64,000 bases of DNA from Neodiprion pinetum (taxonomy: Eukaryota; Arthropoda; Insecta; Hymenoptera; Diprionidae): contig NC_060232.1 of the NCBI RefSeq assembly GCF_021155775.2, positions 8,067,257 through 8,131,256 of the forward strand. Reading direction: 5' to 3'. A program made the position numbers and the translations under genes. The notes beneath the pieces are model-generated. The model saw only the letters and a list, made by a program, of their open reading frames with translations, was not told the origin of the DNA and did not search any database. Each line of letters opens with the position of its first letter. Position 1 is the stretch's first letter. Shown one piece after another: positions 29,401-44,400 of this stretch.

Positions 29401-32400
29401 TGAAATTATTTGAAAAGACCATGTTTATAACGTTATATCAAACGTTTGAGAACGAAGCCACTAATTCTCACGTTAGTGAATTGCTACTTATTTTTAGAAG
29501 GTCACAGTCTTGGCATCAAGGACCTTGTAAACACAAAGGTTTGTTTTGAAACAATCTCGCGTGGGAAAGACATTCAAATTAAATTCACATAATAACGATG
29601 GTTGGCCAATTTGAATTTATCATTTTCTTCTGTGTAGAAAAGCGTTTAATTCTAGTCCAGATGATGTTTCTAAAATTGAAGATAGACTATTTGCTAATTT
29701 CATTTTGTTTCTCATTGGTAATTTTTTTCCAGGAAATACTCTAGAAAAGGCTTTGAATAAAATCGGTCGTAAAGATATCGTGAAAAGATGCATATTCAAT
29801 GTAGAACTCGTTACTGACGATGTAGAAAAAGCCGTAGCAAGAGTAAGGCTTGATCAACCTGGTTTTGATTCCCTGAAAGAGGAGCTCGGGCCTTCCCGAG
29901 ATACATCTCTTCGCAGAGATGCTACCATGGATCCTAAAATGGACCCAGATTGGGAAGAGCCAGATCGAATGAAGGTTTGTCATCTTTTTTGTATCGATTC
30001 CTTCATATTTTCAATACTATTGAGCAGAAACTTTAAGGTCTAATAGCCTTTTTTAATGTATGGAAATTTGTATAATAATGTAATGCTTCATTATATTTGC
30101 TGACGTAATATTCGTCATACTTATTCAGGTTTAACGTACAAACGTTGTAAAATTCAATTGCAGGAATCAGAGTCTGTTGAAGATCTCAGCATACCAGGCG
30201 CAGTAACTCACAAACGTAGTAAGTAAATTTATATACTGATTTGCAAACTGACATCAGACCTATAATATTTGACTTTTTTTTATGTGCCATACACAAATTG
30301 CTTGTTTTGCAATTCTCAAGGTCGTATTACATAATCATAGGTTACGAAGCTTTAAAGTACTGCTACAACGCTGTGATAAAAAAAAACGTGATAATCAGTA
30401 TGCGTGGTAGAACTGCAGTTTCTTTATTAATAGAAATGATAAGTACCATAATCGAAGACTTACAAATCAGCAAAAATATTTTATTTATAATAATCGAAGT
30501 GTTGTATGTTTATGAAATTCCTGAACAATTAACAAAGTTTAACTTTCTATTGCCTCTCAACAAATGAAAGTATCTATTCAAATGTTATAGTTGATACACA
30601 TCACATTCAGAGAATACGAATACCGGAGAATAGTATGAGATCACTGTCTACATTAAGGCAGTGATTGAATATTGCACACCCAACTGTCATTAGTCTCTTA
30701 GTCATGTTTAACTTGAATGTTGGATCATTATTACCAATCACGAGTTACTTCCATAGCTTAGTGTTCTGACTACAGTTATTCATCGATGCTCAACTTTCAA
30801 ACCCAAAACTGGTGCCATTTTAAATTGAATATGTTACTTACAATGTTGCAAATGGAATCGAATACTGAAAGGGCTCAGCAGCACATAATTTCGAAGTATT
30901 GGATCATGATTTGGATTTTTGCATGAGTATATAATGAACATAATCATCAATGTCAATCAAACAAACTGTTGTAGTTGGATAAAACGCGAATAAGCTATAA
31001 AATTTTTATTGCCATGCCATATTAAAATTCGCTTTTTACGTTGCAAATCATTACTGGCAACACATTTTGTGCACTTAGCAACTGAAGAGCACCGCACAGT
31101 CACCAATGGCACTATACCAAATGGAACTTCGACTCCTATAAAAGATAAATATGCCAGTGATGAAAAGGAATTTGGCGATATGATGGCCGACTTTGTTGAA
31201 TACAAATGTCATATTTCCGATACGATGACGAAAAGATCTAAAGATGACGCTGACGATGACAATATAAAACGACAGAGAGTCATAGAAGATGCCAACAAAA
31301 TAGTTTCTGGTAAGTAGTACATGTACAATTTTTTTGAAAATGGGTCGGTTAAGGAGCCGAGCTTTGCCTAACAGCAGAGGTTTAAAAAAATCTAAGGACA
31401 GCAGCACCATTTCCGTAACACATTTATCTTTGTAGCATGACCAATTTTACTTATATTTAGGAATATAATACTTAACAGCCTTATTGGCACTTTCAGCTTA
31501 AGGGATATCTTTTTAATGGTTCTTCTGGATGCTTATTCCACGATTTACATCACTAAACTGTGTCGTGTTATAGGATAGAAAAAAATTTTTCATTCTTTAA
31601 TAATGCCGTAATATCTCTTTGAATTTTTATTTCACTTAAAAAATATTTTCAGTACGTGTTATGTGTGGATTTGAATTGTCACCAGTCACCAAAATAGGAA
31701 AAAATGTGATGAAGTATTAACTTTTCTTCGCAAAAACCTTCTTTGTCTAAACAGGGAAATATTTCCAAATACTCTATTATTCAAAATGATCAAACAACAT
31801 TTTATAATTTAATGTTGAGATTGACATCATTGTCTACTCTAGCCAGAAATAATTCACCAGCCTTTGGTATTTCCAGTTTCTAATCACCATTTCACATTAA
31901 TGACTTTATTTTTGATAGCAGCTCCTGGAAACCGGTGCCGATTGATCCGCGTTTTAGGCTTGCTTATTTTCAATAAATAATAACTACAGTGATTAGCTTA
32001 TCACTACTTTTTACATCTATTGTAAAATAAGTACTCCTAACATTCCAGTATCCTATCTAACTTTCCCAGTCATATTTTCAGCAAATTCTTTTGTTCTTTC
32101 TGATTTATTTATTTTTTCAGCTAGGAAACACTGCATTCTTTGACGCTGCATGAATATGCCTATTTCTGTGCAGGCACACGGAGCAGCTGTCCTTAGAAGC
32201 GTTTATCAGGCTACTCTCAACAATATCATTATTAAATATTCTTTTTCTTGGTCTGTTTTCTTTTGTGCACTCTATAATCTCTTGATTTCGGATGTTAAAA
32301 TTATCATTAATTATTTAATGACAGTGAGTAAATTTTAGGCTACAAAACTTATCAACTTCTTGATAGCACTGGATCAACTAATTTAATCATTTATACTGAT

Positions 32401-35400
32401 ATTAAAGTGCGTATCAATATAATACATACATCCCTGAAAGAACTATTGAGAAATTAGAAATTAAAATTGATGTAGTGTATGATTCAATTGATTCATACTT
32501 TTATGTTTATGAGTACAGACCGGTGTTTGTGAGGAAAAAATAATACCTCAACTCGAATAAATATACTTCTTTCATATTGAATGAGGTATGCCGAATTTGT
32601 TGATTAGACAGAGATAGCTGCTCCAGAGCACATACACCTACGCACAAAACATAGGAAAGCCTAATTGCTACTCGATCAACGCATAAACCAAGCTAGCAAG
32701 CTTACACTAATCATTTTAGAATGAAATAAGTCTAAACTTTTTTTAATTACGATTTTAGATGCCTATAATATGTGATACTTAATTAACAGGTGTAATACAA
32801 GACGCAGAGAGAAAGAAGGAGAGGTTAGCGGAAGGGTGGTCGGTGGTTAATGATGATGATGATGCGCAAGAGAGTAAAGAGGCGGCAGGTGCTGTAGGGC
32901 CACATTTAATTTTGTCAGATAAAATCACTACTGTTACAGAAAAAGATCCGAAATTAGGTCAAACAACCACAGTGCATACTTTCTCTCAAAAAGATGTCGA
33001 ACCAGCTATTACTAAACAATATCATGTCTCAGGTCCTAGTATAGATTTTGATAACAGTGATTTACCATTGTCTACTAAACATATTACTGTTAAGCAAAAG
33101 GATCCCATTAATCTAGGGCAAAACATTACCGTGAAGACAACAACCATTACCGATTATACTCTACCTGTTACTAGAGAATCTCAAATTGTCCGTGAACCCC
33201 AAACCAGGGAAACGTATTACTTCGGCCCGAGCGATCCCGTAATTGGTTCAGGTGCTAGTGTAACAACAACAGATCCCAAAGAATCTGTATCAATTGTAAC
33301 TAGCGAAACACGTTACATAGGCCAACCAACGACAGATATTATAACTACAATCACTGCGCAATCCCCCAATATACCGGAAGTAATCTTAGACACAGAATCT
33401 TCTTGTTTCAGTGAAAAACCGATAGACGAACACATACAGAAAGGTAAAGTTGTCATTTCAGGCGTAGTCAAGGAAATAGAATTTAGATCTGATAAGGTAG
33501 GGAAGGACGTGAAAGATTTATCAGGTGATCTGAAAACTGAAAGTGATTTGAGTAAAGGTCCTGTAAAGAGCGTTGCAAAAATTTATGATGATGCCAATGC
33601 AATGCTATCTGATGTTAATAAAGACATTGGTAGTGAAAAAGAAAAGTTAGCGAGCGAGGGAAAAGAGATTGATGAGAAGTTGGGAATTGCTGTTGATCAA
33701 GCTAGTCAAGAACTGAAGCAAAAACCAAAAGAGATTAAAGGCATCCTTAAAATTGATTCAACGAAAATTGATGTTAAAGAAACTGTATCTGCAGCCAAGC
33801 CACAAGAAGATCCCAGGGTATCTGCTTACGAAATTATATACAATGTCCAACAAGATGCAGAGGACAACAAAGACAAAGCTGAAAAAGAATCTAAAAAATT
33901 GAAAGATAAATCTAGTGGGATATTCTCAGGTATTTTCAAGACACCGAAATCGAAGAAGTTAAAATCTAAAGATTCCAAGGATGTATCATTCGACAGTGGA
34001 GATGAAGATGCTAAAAATTCGACACTGAAATTCCTTGAAGACACGAGAAAAACAGCTGATTCAGCTCATCAACCTGACCGCGCTTCTAGCCCAGTTTATC
34101 AACCAAGTGCTCCATTAGATGATCAAAAGAGCAATCCACTCAGAAATATTAAGGTATCTACTGCAGAATTTCTCGATGATACTAGAAGAACTGCTGAAGT
34201 CTTTCAAGGGTTGCCTAAAGAACCCACAAAAACTACAACGAACATTTTGAGTACTGGTGGTACCACCGTAATTGTCACTGAAAACTTCCAAGGTAGCCAG
34301 AAAGATAATAATTCACTCGTGAGCCCAGACTTAAATAAAGATAAAGACATTGTTGATCCAGATCGCGATGTCACTATACACAAAGCACAAACTTTGAAGG
34401 ATAAAACCAAACCTATCCATTCAATTCCTACAGATCCTAAACAAAATTCACAAGACGTTAACATTGCTATTGTTGCTAAAGATAAGTTGATTGACAGTAC
34501 CAAATCATCAGGTGGCTCAACATCAATTGAAAAGTCTTTGGAAGATGCAGGTAAAACTACAAAAGTGATAAGGGAATCAGTCCAATATGTTACTGATGAA
34601 AAAATAAATTCCAAGGATACGCCGACCACTATTCAAAAAGTTAGTGATAATACTAAAGATCTCAAAGAAGAATCGAAAGATAAAGGCAGTGGTTTCTTTG
34701 GAATCTTTAAGAGTCCTAAATCCAAAAGTAAGAAAAGAAGTAAATCAAAAGACAAGGGATCTTCGAAAGAAACATCATTTGATAGCGGAGATGAAGAACT
34801 CAGAATTACAACGGCTAAATTTTTGGATGACACAAAAAAGGTCGCAGACCAAAGAAGAGATTCTGCCGGTCAAAAAATAACATCTCCTCAAGATATCATT
34901 GACATTAAAAAAGATAGATTTGTTGATAATGTCCATTATGAATTTGACACACCTACAGATAAGATTAAAGGAACATTTTATGACGTTAAAGCTGCTGCAG
35001 AAAAAGCTGAAGCTGATGTTCAGAAAACGATTTCAGATGGGGCACTGAATGTTGCGAATAAAACATCAGAAGGTCTCGCAAGTACTACTGCTGGAATAGT
35101 AGTCGCGGTTGGTAGCATCCCTGCTGCTAGCCAAGATTTGAAATCGGACATCACTACTGTAGGTGAAAGTTCCAGACAGGCAGGAGGCGAAATAATAAAT
35201 GTCGTCGAAAAGGATGTTAAAATTATTGGAGAAGCTGTACCAACAAAGATTCCCGACATTACGGACCAAATGACCGCTACTGGCCAAGATATCAAAAAAA
35301 CTACAGATACTATCAGTGATTCTTTTAAAGAAGGTAGTAAAAATCTTCATGAAGGAACTAAAAATTTCCAAGAAAAAGTTTCTATGGAAGTACAGCGTGA

Positions 35401-38400
35401 TGTCAAGGTTATAACTGAGCCTGCAATAACTGGGGAAAAAAAATTGACTACTAAAGCTGAAGCGTTATCACAGGAATTGGGTACCGAAGTGAAGGATGCA
35501 TCGGATGAAGTCAAAGAGAAGAGTGGTGGATTCTTTGGAATATTCAAGAGTCCAAAGTCAAAAAGTAAAAAGAGAGGTAAGTCCAAAGACAAGGACTCGT
35601 CTAAAGAAACATCTTTTGACAGCGGAGATGAGGAGCTGAGAATCGCAACAGAAAAATTCCTTCATGATACTAGAAAAGCTGCAGATGATATTAGCTTCCC
35701 TGTGTTACGTTCTAGCACTCATGATGAACTTGCGAATGGTAATAAGCCAGTCGTGGAAAGTTCGTATGATCAAAAGAAACCTGAAGGAACTAAGACCACT
35801 GGTAAAGATGCTAAGAATCTAAAAGGTGACATCGAAGTATCTAAAGTAAATAAAGATGCTAAAGTAGTCACGGAAAAGGATACAAAAGAAGTAAAAGAAC
35901 CTAAAGAAAAAAGTGCGGGATTCTTACCAGGAATATTGAAAGATGCTAAGCATGCCATCGATGAAGTAACTGAAGATGTCAAAGAATTTTGGCACGAATC
36001 TAAAAAAGAAGCCGCAGAAGAAGAAGAAAAGGCGAAGCAGCCACATCACAAAGATGATAGTTTGCAGAAATCTCAGAAAGTAGTCTCAACAACTACCACA
36101 CAGGTTACTGAAATGATTCAAGGTGGTCAGGATGACGCAAGCAAGCATGACATCCGTCCCAAATCTGAGATTCCTGTTCCAATGACAGCTGCGACTCATC
36201 CAGAATTGGGTATAAGAATCATTGAACGAAAAACAGAGCACACCTATAAGAAAGATGCTCCAGGTATTAAAGAAGGGTCAAACAGTGATAAGAAAATCAT
36301 TTCACAAGAACCGACATCAGATGAACAAACTTTGTTAACAAAGTCTGTAATATCTGAAACAGTACCCACGAATGGCAAAGCAAACGTTGCTGGTGATAAA
36401 TCAGTTGGATCTGATGACGACAGTACTAAAGAAAAAGGAGGAGGTTTCTTTGGAATTTTCAAAAGCCCTAAGTCCAAGAATAAAAAGCGAACTAAATCGA
36501 AGGACAAACAATCATCACGAGAAACTTCCATTGATAGCGCAGACGAGGACCTCAGATTAGCAACAGCTTCATTCTTGGCTGATCTGAAAAACGTTGCAGT
36601 AACCAGAGACGTAGGTTTACCTTCGGTTGAAGATACCGAATCTAAAACCAAACAAGGGGAATTGCCTGTTGTAGGTGATTTGAAATATGCGACTACCCAA
36701 TTCTTGGATGAATCCAGGAAAGGAAGTGCAACTGTTGACATTGGAGTTTCAATCGGAGATGTGAAGCAACCAAAACTTCCGAGTCCTTCGAAGAAAGAGT
36801 CTCCCTCACCTAGTGACACCATGTACAACGCATCCATCGTCCACACAGGTAACGCTTCTAAAGATGACCCAAATCTGCATGAGAAAGGCAGTGATGGTTT
36901 CCTTTCTGGCATATTAACAGGAACCAAGCAGACTATTGATGAAGTGACTGATGATGTAACAGGTTTTTTCAAAGGTCCACCAAAACAGGTGAAGGAGGCA
37001 GAACATTCAGCAGCTAGTGTAGCTCAAAAAACATCTGACAAATTAGAGGATGCAAAAACTAATATTGTCAGTGATGCAAAGGTCTTGGGAGCACAACTGT
37101 CTGAGGCTATAGATCGTGATGCTGCAGCATTAAAAAAGACTTCTGAAAGCATTAAAGACACGGCTCAGCACAAATTGGCCACAGATTATGGAGTTGTTTC
37201 TGATGCCACTCGAGATGCAACCACTAAGGTGTCTCAAGAAGCAAAGAAAATAGCCGATGGTGTTGAAGATGATGCCAAAAAAATGGTTGAAACTTCTAAC
37301 ACGGTTAAAGATGAAATTAGTCACAAAACAAAACAAGAAGTGAACATTTTGAAAGACAAAGTTTCATCAACGGAAGATGCGATCACTGATGTTATTGGAG
37401 AGACAAGTGAGAAAGCGACAAAGAAATCAAAAAAAATTAAACATAAGGGCAGCCGATTTCTGTCCGGTATCTTCAAAGGTACGAAGCAGGCTGTTGATGA
37501 AGTTAAAGATGATGCCGCAGAGCTTGCGGAACAAACTAAGAAAGCTGCTGAAGAAGTCGGACAAGATGCAAAACACGTTGCTCAAGGAACAGCGGAGAAA
37601 CTAAAAAATGTCAAAGACGATATTGTGGATAGTACCAAAAATGCAAAGGATAAACTGGCCCAGGAAATTTCCGATGATTCTCAGAAACTTCTGAATGCAT
37701 CCAATAGAGCTAAAGATAACACCAAGGAAAAATTAGCTACGGGTGTCGAAATTGTTTCTGATGCAGCTCAAAAGGTGTCAGAAGGCACAAAAGACCTTGC
37801 CCAAGCGGCTAAAGGTGGTACAGAATCGATTGTTGAGAAATCCAAGGAAACCAAAGACAAGGTAAGTGAGGAAATTATAAATGATGCTAAGATTGTAAAA
37901 GATAAATTAAGATCAGCAGCTGATTCTGTAGCTGACACTGCTGGAGCTGCAAAAGACAAAACCACAAAAGAAGCAAAGAAAGTTAAGGAAAAAACAAGTG
38001 GCTTTTTATCTGGCATCTTCAAAGGAACTAAACATTCCATCGACGAAGTCAAAGGAGATGCTGTTGACTTTTTGGAGGAGACAAAGAAAGAAGAAGAAAA
38101 GGCTAGACGTGCTGCTCAAGAAGCATCTGAAAAAATGAAAGCTGAAATTATAGATGATACTAAAGGTGCATTAGCTCAAATATCCCACGAAATCTCCGAG
38201 GATTCAAAGAAGCTTATAGATGCTTCTAAGAGTACAAAAGATAAAACAACAGAGAAACTGGCTGGAGAAGTTGACAGTGTATCTAAGGCCGCCAAAAATG
38301 CGGCCACTAAAGTTTCCGAAGGTAGCGCAGGACTTATTGGAAAAGCCAAAGATGGCACAGAAGTAATTGTCACCAAATCTCACGACGTCAAAGACAAAAT

Positions 38401-41400
38401 CAGTAAAGAAATTAAGGATAATGCAACAACAGTCAAAGATGAAGTAGTTGCAGCAGGTGGTGCCATGGCCAGTGCTGCCGAAGCTACAAAAGAGAAGACC
38501 GCAAAAGAAGAGAAAAAGGCTAAGGAAAAATCTGGTGGATTTTTATCTGGAATCTTCAAAAGTGCTAAACATGCAGCTGATGAAGTTAAGGAAGATATTG
38601 AAGAATTCCTTGAGGACACAAAGAAAGAGGCGAATGAAGAGGAAGAACGTGCTAAACATGCTGCTCAAGAAACATCTACAAAGGTGAGAGTTGTAAAAGA
38701 TAAAATTGTAGACGATGCAAAAGATATTAAAGCTAAACTTGTTGAGAAAGTTACCGATGGCTCAAAAAAACTTGTAGATACATCACAGAATGTAATGGAT
38801 AAAACAAAAGAAGAATTAACTAGTGGAGTTGAACTTGTTGCCGATACTACGAAGAGTACTGCTGATAAGATTTCGAATGAAGCTACAGAACTGGTTGGTA
38901 AAGCTAAGCAAGGTGCTAGCACAATCACTGACAAATCGAAAGACATCAAGGACAAAGCTGGATTGGAAATCAGAGGTGATGTCAAAGTAGTCAAAGACAA
39001 ATTATATACGATGGCTGATACGGTTGCCGACACTGCTACATCAGCCAAAGAAAAAACTACTAAAGAAGCAAAGAAAGCTAAAGAGAAAACTGGTGGGTTC
39101 TTTTCTGGAATTTTCAAAGGTGCTAAAGAGGCTGTTGATGACGTCAAAGAAGACATTGAAGAGTTTCTGGATGACACAAAGAAAGAGGCCAAGGAAGAAG
39201 AAGACCGTGCTAGACGTGCTGCTAAAGAAACAGGGGATAAAGTTGACAGTGTTAAAGACAAAATCAAAGATAATACAGAGAATGTGAAAACCAAAATTTC
39301 TACTGAAGTTAGTGAAGATTCACAAAGGCTGTTGGATGCTTCAAAGGATGCGAAATATAAGACTGAGGATAAATTTACTACCGGTATCGAAGTTGTGGCC
39401 GATACAGCTAAAGTCGCAGCTGATACAGTTTCGAAGAAAACTTCTGAGATTGCTGACGAAGCTAAGGACAGTGCACAATCCATTGCAGAAAAGTCTAAGG
39501 ACGCCAAAGATAAGGTCAGTAAAGAAATTACAGATGACGTTGTAATAGCTAAAGAGAAATTGGCCTCAGCTGCTGATGGCGTAGTTGATACTGTTGCATT
39601 CGCCAAAGATAAAACTGTAGATGAAACGAAGAAGGCAAAAGAAAAAACAAGCGGATTTTTGTCTGGCATCTTTAAAGGTGCTAAACATGCAGTTGATGAA
39701 ATCAAAGATGACGTTGGAGAGTTTCTCGAAGATACCAAAAAAGAGGCAGAGTTGGAAGCAGACCGTGCTAAGTGCACTGCCCATGAGACATCAGAAAATG
39801 TTAAAGACGTGAAAGACAAGGTCGTAGATATGGCAAAGGATACAACAGCCAAGCTATCACAGGAGATTGCTGAGGATTCACGAAAGCTTTTTGATGCGTC
39901 CAAAAATGCAAAGGACAAAGCTGAGGAAAAATTGGTCACAGGGGTCGAAGTCATGTCTGACACAACCAAGACTGCAGCTGATACAGTTTCTAAAGGAACT
40001 TCCGACCTTCTAGGAAGAGCTAAAGGTAGTACACAAACGATTGTTGAGACATCCAAGGACGTCAAAAATAACGTGAAACAAGAAATTAAAGATGATGCTA
40101 AGATTGTGAAGGATAAATTAGCTTCAGCCGCTGATGCAACAGCTGAAACTGCTGATGCTGCAATCGACAAAACAACGTCTGAAGTCAAAAAAGCTAAAGA
40201 AAAAACTACTGGATTTTTCTCCGGCATCTTCAAAGGTGCCAAACACGCGGCAGATGAAGCTAAAGAAGATGTAGGCGACTTTTTAGAAGAGACACGCAAA
40301 GAAGCAGAATCTGAAGCTGAACGTGCCCAACGCATCGCTCATGAGTCATCTAAAAAGATCAAAGATGCCAAAGGCAAAGTCGTAGATTCGGCTAAGGATG
40401 TCACGTCTAAACTGTCGCAAGAAATTGTTGAAGATTCCAAAAAGCTTTCAGATGCTTCTAAGAATGTAAAAGATGAAACCAAACAGAAATTGTCTACCGG
40501 TGTCGAAGTTGTGGCTGATGCCACAAAAGCTACTGCTGGCAAAGTTTCGAAGGAAACTACGGAACTTGTTGGCAAGGTAAAGGATGGGACCCAATCCGTT
40601 GTTGATAAATCCAAGGATATTAAGGACAAGGTGGAGAAAGAGATAAAAGATGACATCACAGTAGCGAAAGATACATTAGCTTTAGCTGCCGACACTATAG
40701 CTGATAGTGCTTCATCCGCTAAAGATAAAACCACAGAAGGAGCGAAGAAGGCGAAAGAAAAATCTGGAGGGTTTTTGTCTGGCATTTTTAAAGGTGCCAA
40801 ACATGCAGTTGAAGAAGTGAAAGACGACTTTGAAGAGTTTCTAGATGACACCAAAAAAGAAGCCGAATCTGATGCAGAACATGCCAAGCACGCTGCTCAT
40901 CAAATGTCTGAAAATGTTAAGGATATCAAAAGTAAAGTCTTGGGTACGACAAAAGATGCAGCGGCCAAAGCATCGCAGGAGATCGCTGAAGATTCTAAAA
41001 AGCTACAAGACGTCTCCAGGGTTGTCAAAGACAAGACCAAGGAGAAGTTTACGACCGGTGTAGAATTTGTGTCGGATACTACCAAAGCTGCCACTGATAA
41101 GGTTGCTGAGGAAACTTCTGGCCTTGTTGTTAAAGCTAAGGATGGTACACAAACTGTAGTTGAAAAGTCTAAGGACATAAAAGATAAAGTCAGCAAGGAA
41201 ATCAAGGATGATACTAAAGTAGTCAAGGATAAACTTGCATCAGCAGCTGATGCTGTGGTCGACACTGCTGAGTCGGCAGCTGAAAAAACTACAAAAGGAG
41301 CCAAGAAGACAAAGGAAAAAGGCAGTCGATTCTTTTCTGGAATTTTCAAGGGTGCCAAACATTCTGTCGATGATGTTAAAGGAGATGCCGGTGATTTTCT

Positions 41401-44400
41401 CGAGGAAGCAAAGCGAGAAGAAGAACGTGCTCGACGTGCTGCACAAGACACATTTGATAAAGTCAGAGACACCAAAGACGCAACTGTAAGTCGTGTCACG
41501 GACGTGAAGAATGAAACTTCAAAAGGAATTATTGAAGGCTCTGAAAAACTCTCGAACGTATCTAAGAGTGTAGAAGACAAAGCAAAGGATAAATTCACCA
41601 CTGGAATCAAAGTCGTTTCTGACACAGCTAAAGCTACAGCTGATAAAGTTTCTGTACAAACATCGGAGATTGTTGGAAAAGTTGAGGATAGCGCACAGTC
41701 GGCTGCTGAAAAATCCAAAGACATCAAGGACCAGGTTAGTCAACAAATTAAAGATGACGTCGAACTGGCTAAAAATAAATTGGCTTCAGCAACCGATACT
41801 GTAGCTGATTCTGCCGTATCTGCCAAAGACAAGACTGTACTGGAGGCAAAAAAGGCTAAAGAAAAAACTGGAGGATTCCTATCTGGTATTTTCAAAGGTG
41901 CCAAACATACAGTTAATGAAGCAAAGGAAGAAGTAGGCGAATTCATAGGAGATAATAAGAAACAGGCAGAATCTGAGGTAGAACGTGCTAAGCATGCTGC
42001 CAGTAAGACATCCGAAAACGTGAAAGAAGTCAAAGACAAAGTTGTAGATACGACAAAAAATGCAGCAACTAAACTATCGCAAGAGATTAGTGAAGATTCT
42101 AAAAAGCTTCTAGATGTCTCAAAGGGTTTAAAAGACAAAACCGAAGGCAAGGTGAGCACTGGTGTTGGAATCGTATCTGATGCCACCAAAGCTACAGTTG
42201 ACAAACTTTCAAAAGATACTTCCGATCTTGTTGAAAAGGCAAAGGATGGTACTCAATCCATTATTGATAAGTCCAAGGATGTTCAAGGCAAGGTGGAGAA
42301 GGAAATTAAAGATGACATCACAATAGCAAAAGATAAATTAGTTTCCACTGCTGATTCTGTAGCTGACACTGCTTCATCCGCTAAAGACAAAACCACAGAG
42401 GAAGCGAAGAAGGTTAAAGACAAAACGGGAGGATTCTTATCCGGTATTTTCAAAGGCGCCAAACATGCAGTCGATGAGATCAAAGATGACTTCGAAGAGT
42501 TTCTTGATGACACCAAAAAAGAAGCGGAATCCGAAGCTGAACATGGTAAACAGGCTGCTCATCAAACATCTGAAAAAATTAAAGAAGTCCAAGACAAGGT
42601 TGTGAATACGACAAAAGATGCAGCAGCTAAAGTATCTCAAGAGATCGCTGAAGATTCAAAAAAGCTCTCAGAAGCATCCAAGAATATAAAAGACAAGGCC
42701 AAGGTAAAGTTTACCACCGGTATCGAAACTGTTTCTGATACTACTAAAGCTGCAGCTGATAAAGCTGCTAAAGAAACTGCCGAATTTATTGGGAAAACTA
42801 AGGAGGACACAAAATCTGTTATCGAAAAATCCAGGGAAACCAAAGACCACATCGGAAAAGAAATAAAGGATGATGTAGCAGTAGCTAAAGATAAATTAAC
42901 TTCAGCTGCTAGCACTGTAGCTGATACAGCTGCATCCGCCAAAGATAAAACTGTACAGGAAGCTAAGAATGCTAAGGAAGCAACTGGAGGGTTCTTGTCT
43001 GGTATTTTCAAAGGTGCCAAACATGCTATTGACGAAATCAAAGATGATGTTGAAGAGTTTTTCGATGATACGAAGAAAGAAGCAGAAGCCGAAGCAGAAC
43101 GTGCTAAGAAGACTGTACAGGTCACGTCTGAAAATATCAAAGATGTCAAGGACAAGATTGTAGATGAAACGAAAGATGCTACAGCTAAACTATCACAAGA
43201 GATTTCTGAAGATTCCAAGAAGCTCGCAGATGCGTCCAAACACGCAGCAGACAAAACCAAGGATAAATTTGCTACTGGTGTTGAAAGCTTATCTGATGCC
43301 ACTAAATCTACAGCTGATAAAATTTCTAAGGAAACTTCTGACTTTGTTGCGAAAGCTAAGGATGGCAGTCAATTAATTGCAGAAAAATCTAAAGATTTTA
43401 AAGACAAAGTGGGCAAGGAAATCGAAGATGATGCCAAAACAGTAAAGGACAAATTAGTTTCAGTAGCTGATGCTACAGTCGACACTGCGGATACTGCGAT
43501 TGACAAAACAGCAGCTGAAGTAAAGAAAGCTAAAGAAAAAACAGGAGGATTTTTATCTGGTATTTTTAAAGGTGCCAAACACTCTGTTGATGAAGTTAAA
43601 TTAGACGCCGGAGACTTCCTGGAAGAAACAAAAAGAGAGGAAGAACGTGCTAGATATGCTGCACAGGAGGTAGCTAGAAAAGTCGAGGGTAATAAAAGCG
43701 AAATTATAGACAGTACAAAAGATGCTACTCATCAACTATCGCAGAAAGTAGCTAAAGATTCTAAAAAGGTTTTGGATGCTTCTAAGAGTGCGAAAGATAA
43801 AACAAAAGAGGAAATAGCTGCTGGATATGAGGTTGTTTCTGACAGTACCAAGGAGGCCTCTGATAAGGTTGCCCAAGGAGTAACGGAGTTTATTACTACA
43901 GCCCATAAATCCAAGGACCAGCTGAGCAAGGAAATAAAAGATGATGCTAAGATCGTAAAAGATAAGTTATCGTCTACCGCTGTCGCAGTTGCCAGTACTG
44001 TTGAATCTGCAAAAGACAAAACGGCAAAGGAAAGCAAAAAGGCCAAAGAGAAGGGCAGTGGATTTTTCTCTGGTATTTTCAAAGGTACAAAACATGCTGT
44101 CAGTGAAGCTAAGGAGGATGTTGAAGAGTTTTTTGATGGCAAGAAGAAAGATCTGAAAGAGGACGAAGAACGTGCTAAGCAGGCTGCTCAAGACACAATT
44201 AAGGAGGTCCAAGGCAAAGTTGCAGATACTGCTAAAACTGTAAATGCTACAATATCTCAGGAGATTGCTGAAGATTCAAAGAAGCTTTCGGACGCATCTA
44301 AAAGTGCCAAAGACAACATCACAGAAAAACTAGATTCTGCCATTGACGTTGTGTCCGATGCCACCAATGTAACTGCTGAGAAAGTTTCTAAAGAAGCTAC

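Larger units (their letters stand above)
31310..32789 (+). other. Intron with two candidate alternative end exons
   Basis: Mostly AT-rich. Two acceptors that fit the phase-1 donor at 31309 lead to short open ends (31919-31980 and 32121-32143), described separately. Nothing else is supported. Confidence 0.65.

Noticed and set aside
38665..40335. 556-codon minus-strand open frame inside the giant exon, and similar ones across 33800-48600
   Set aside because: Codons for Lys, Glu, Asp, Ala, Ser and Thr rarely give stops when read backwards, so a repetitive exon of this composition throws long antisense shadows that repeat with the same 558-nt period. They have no independent signals.
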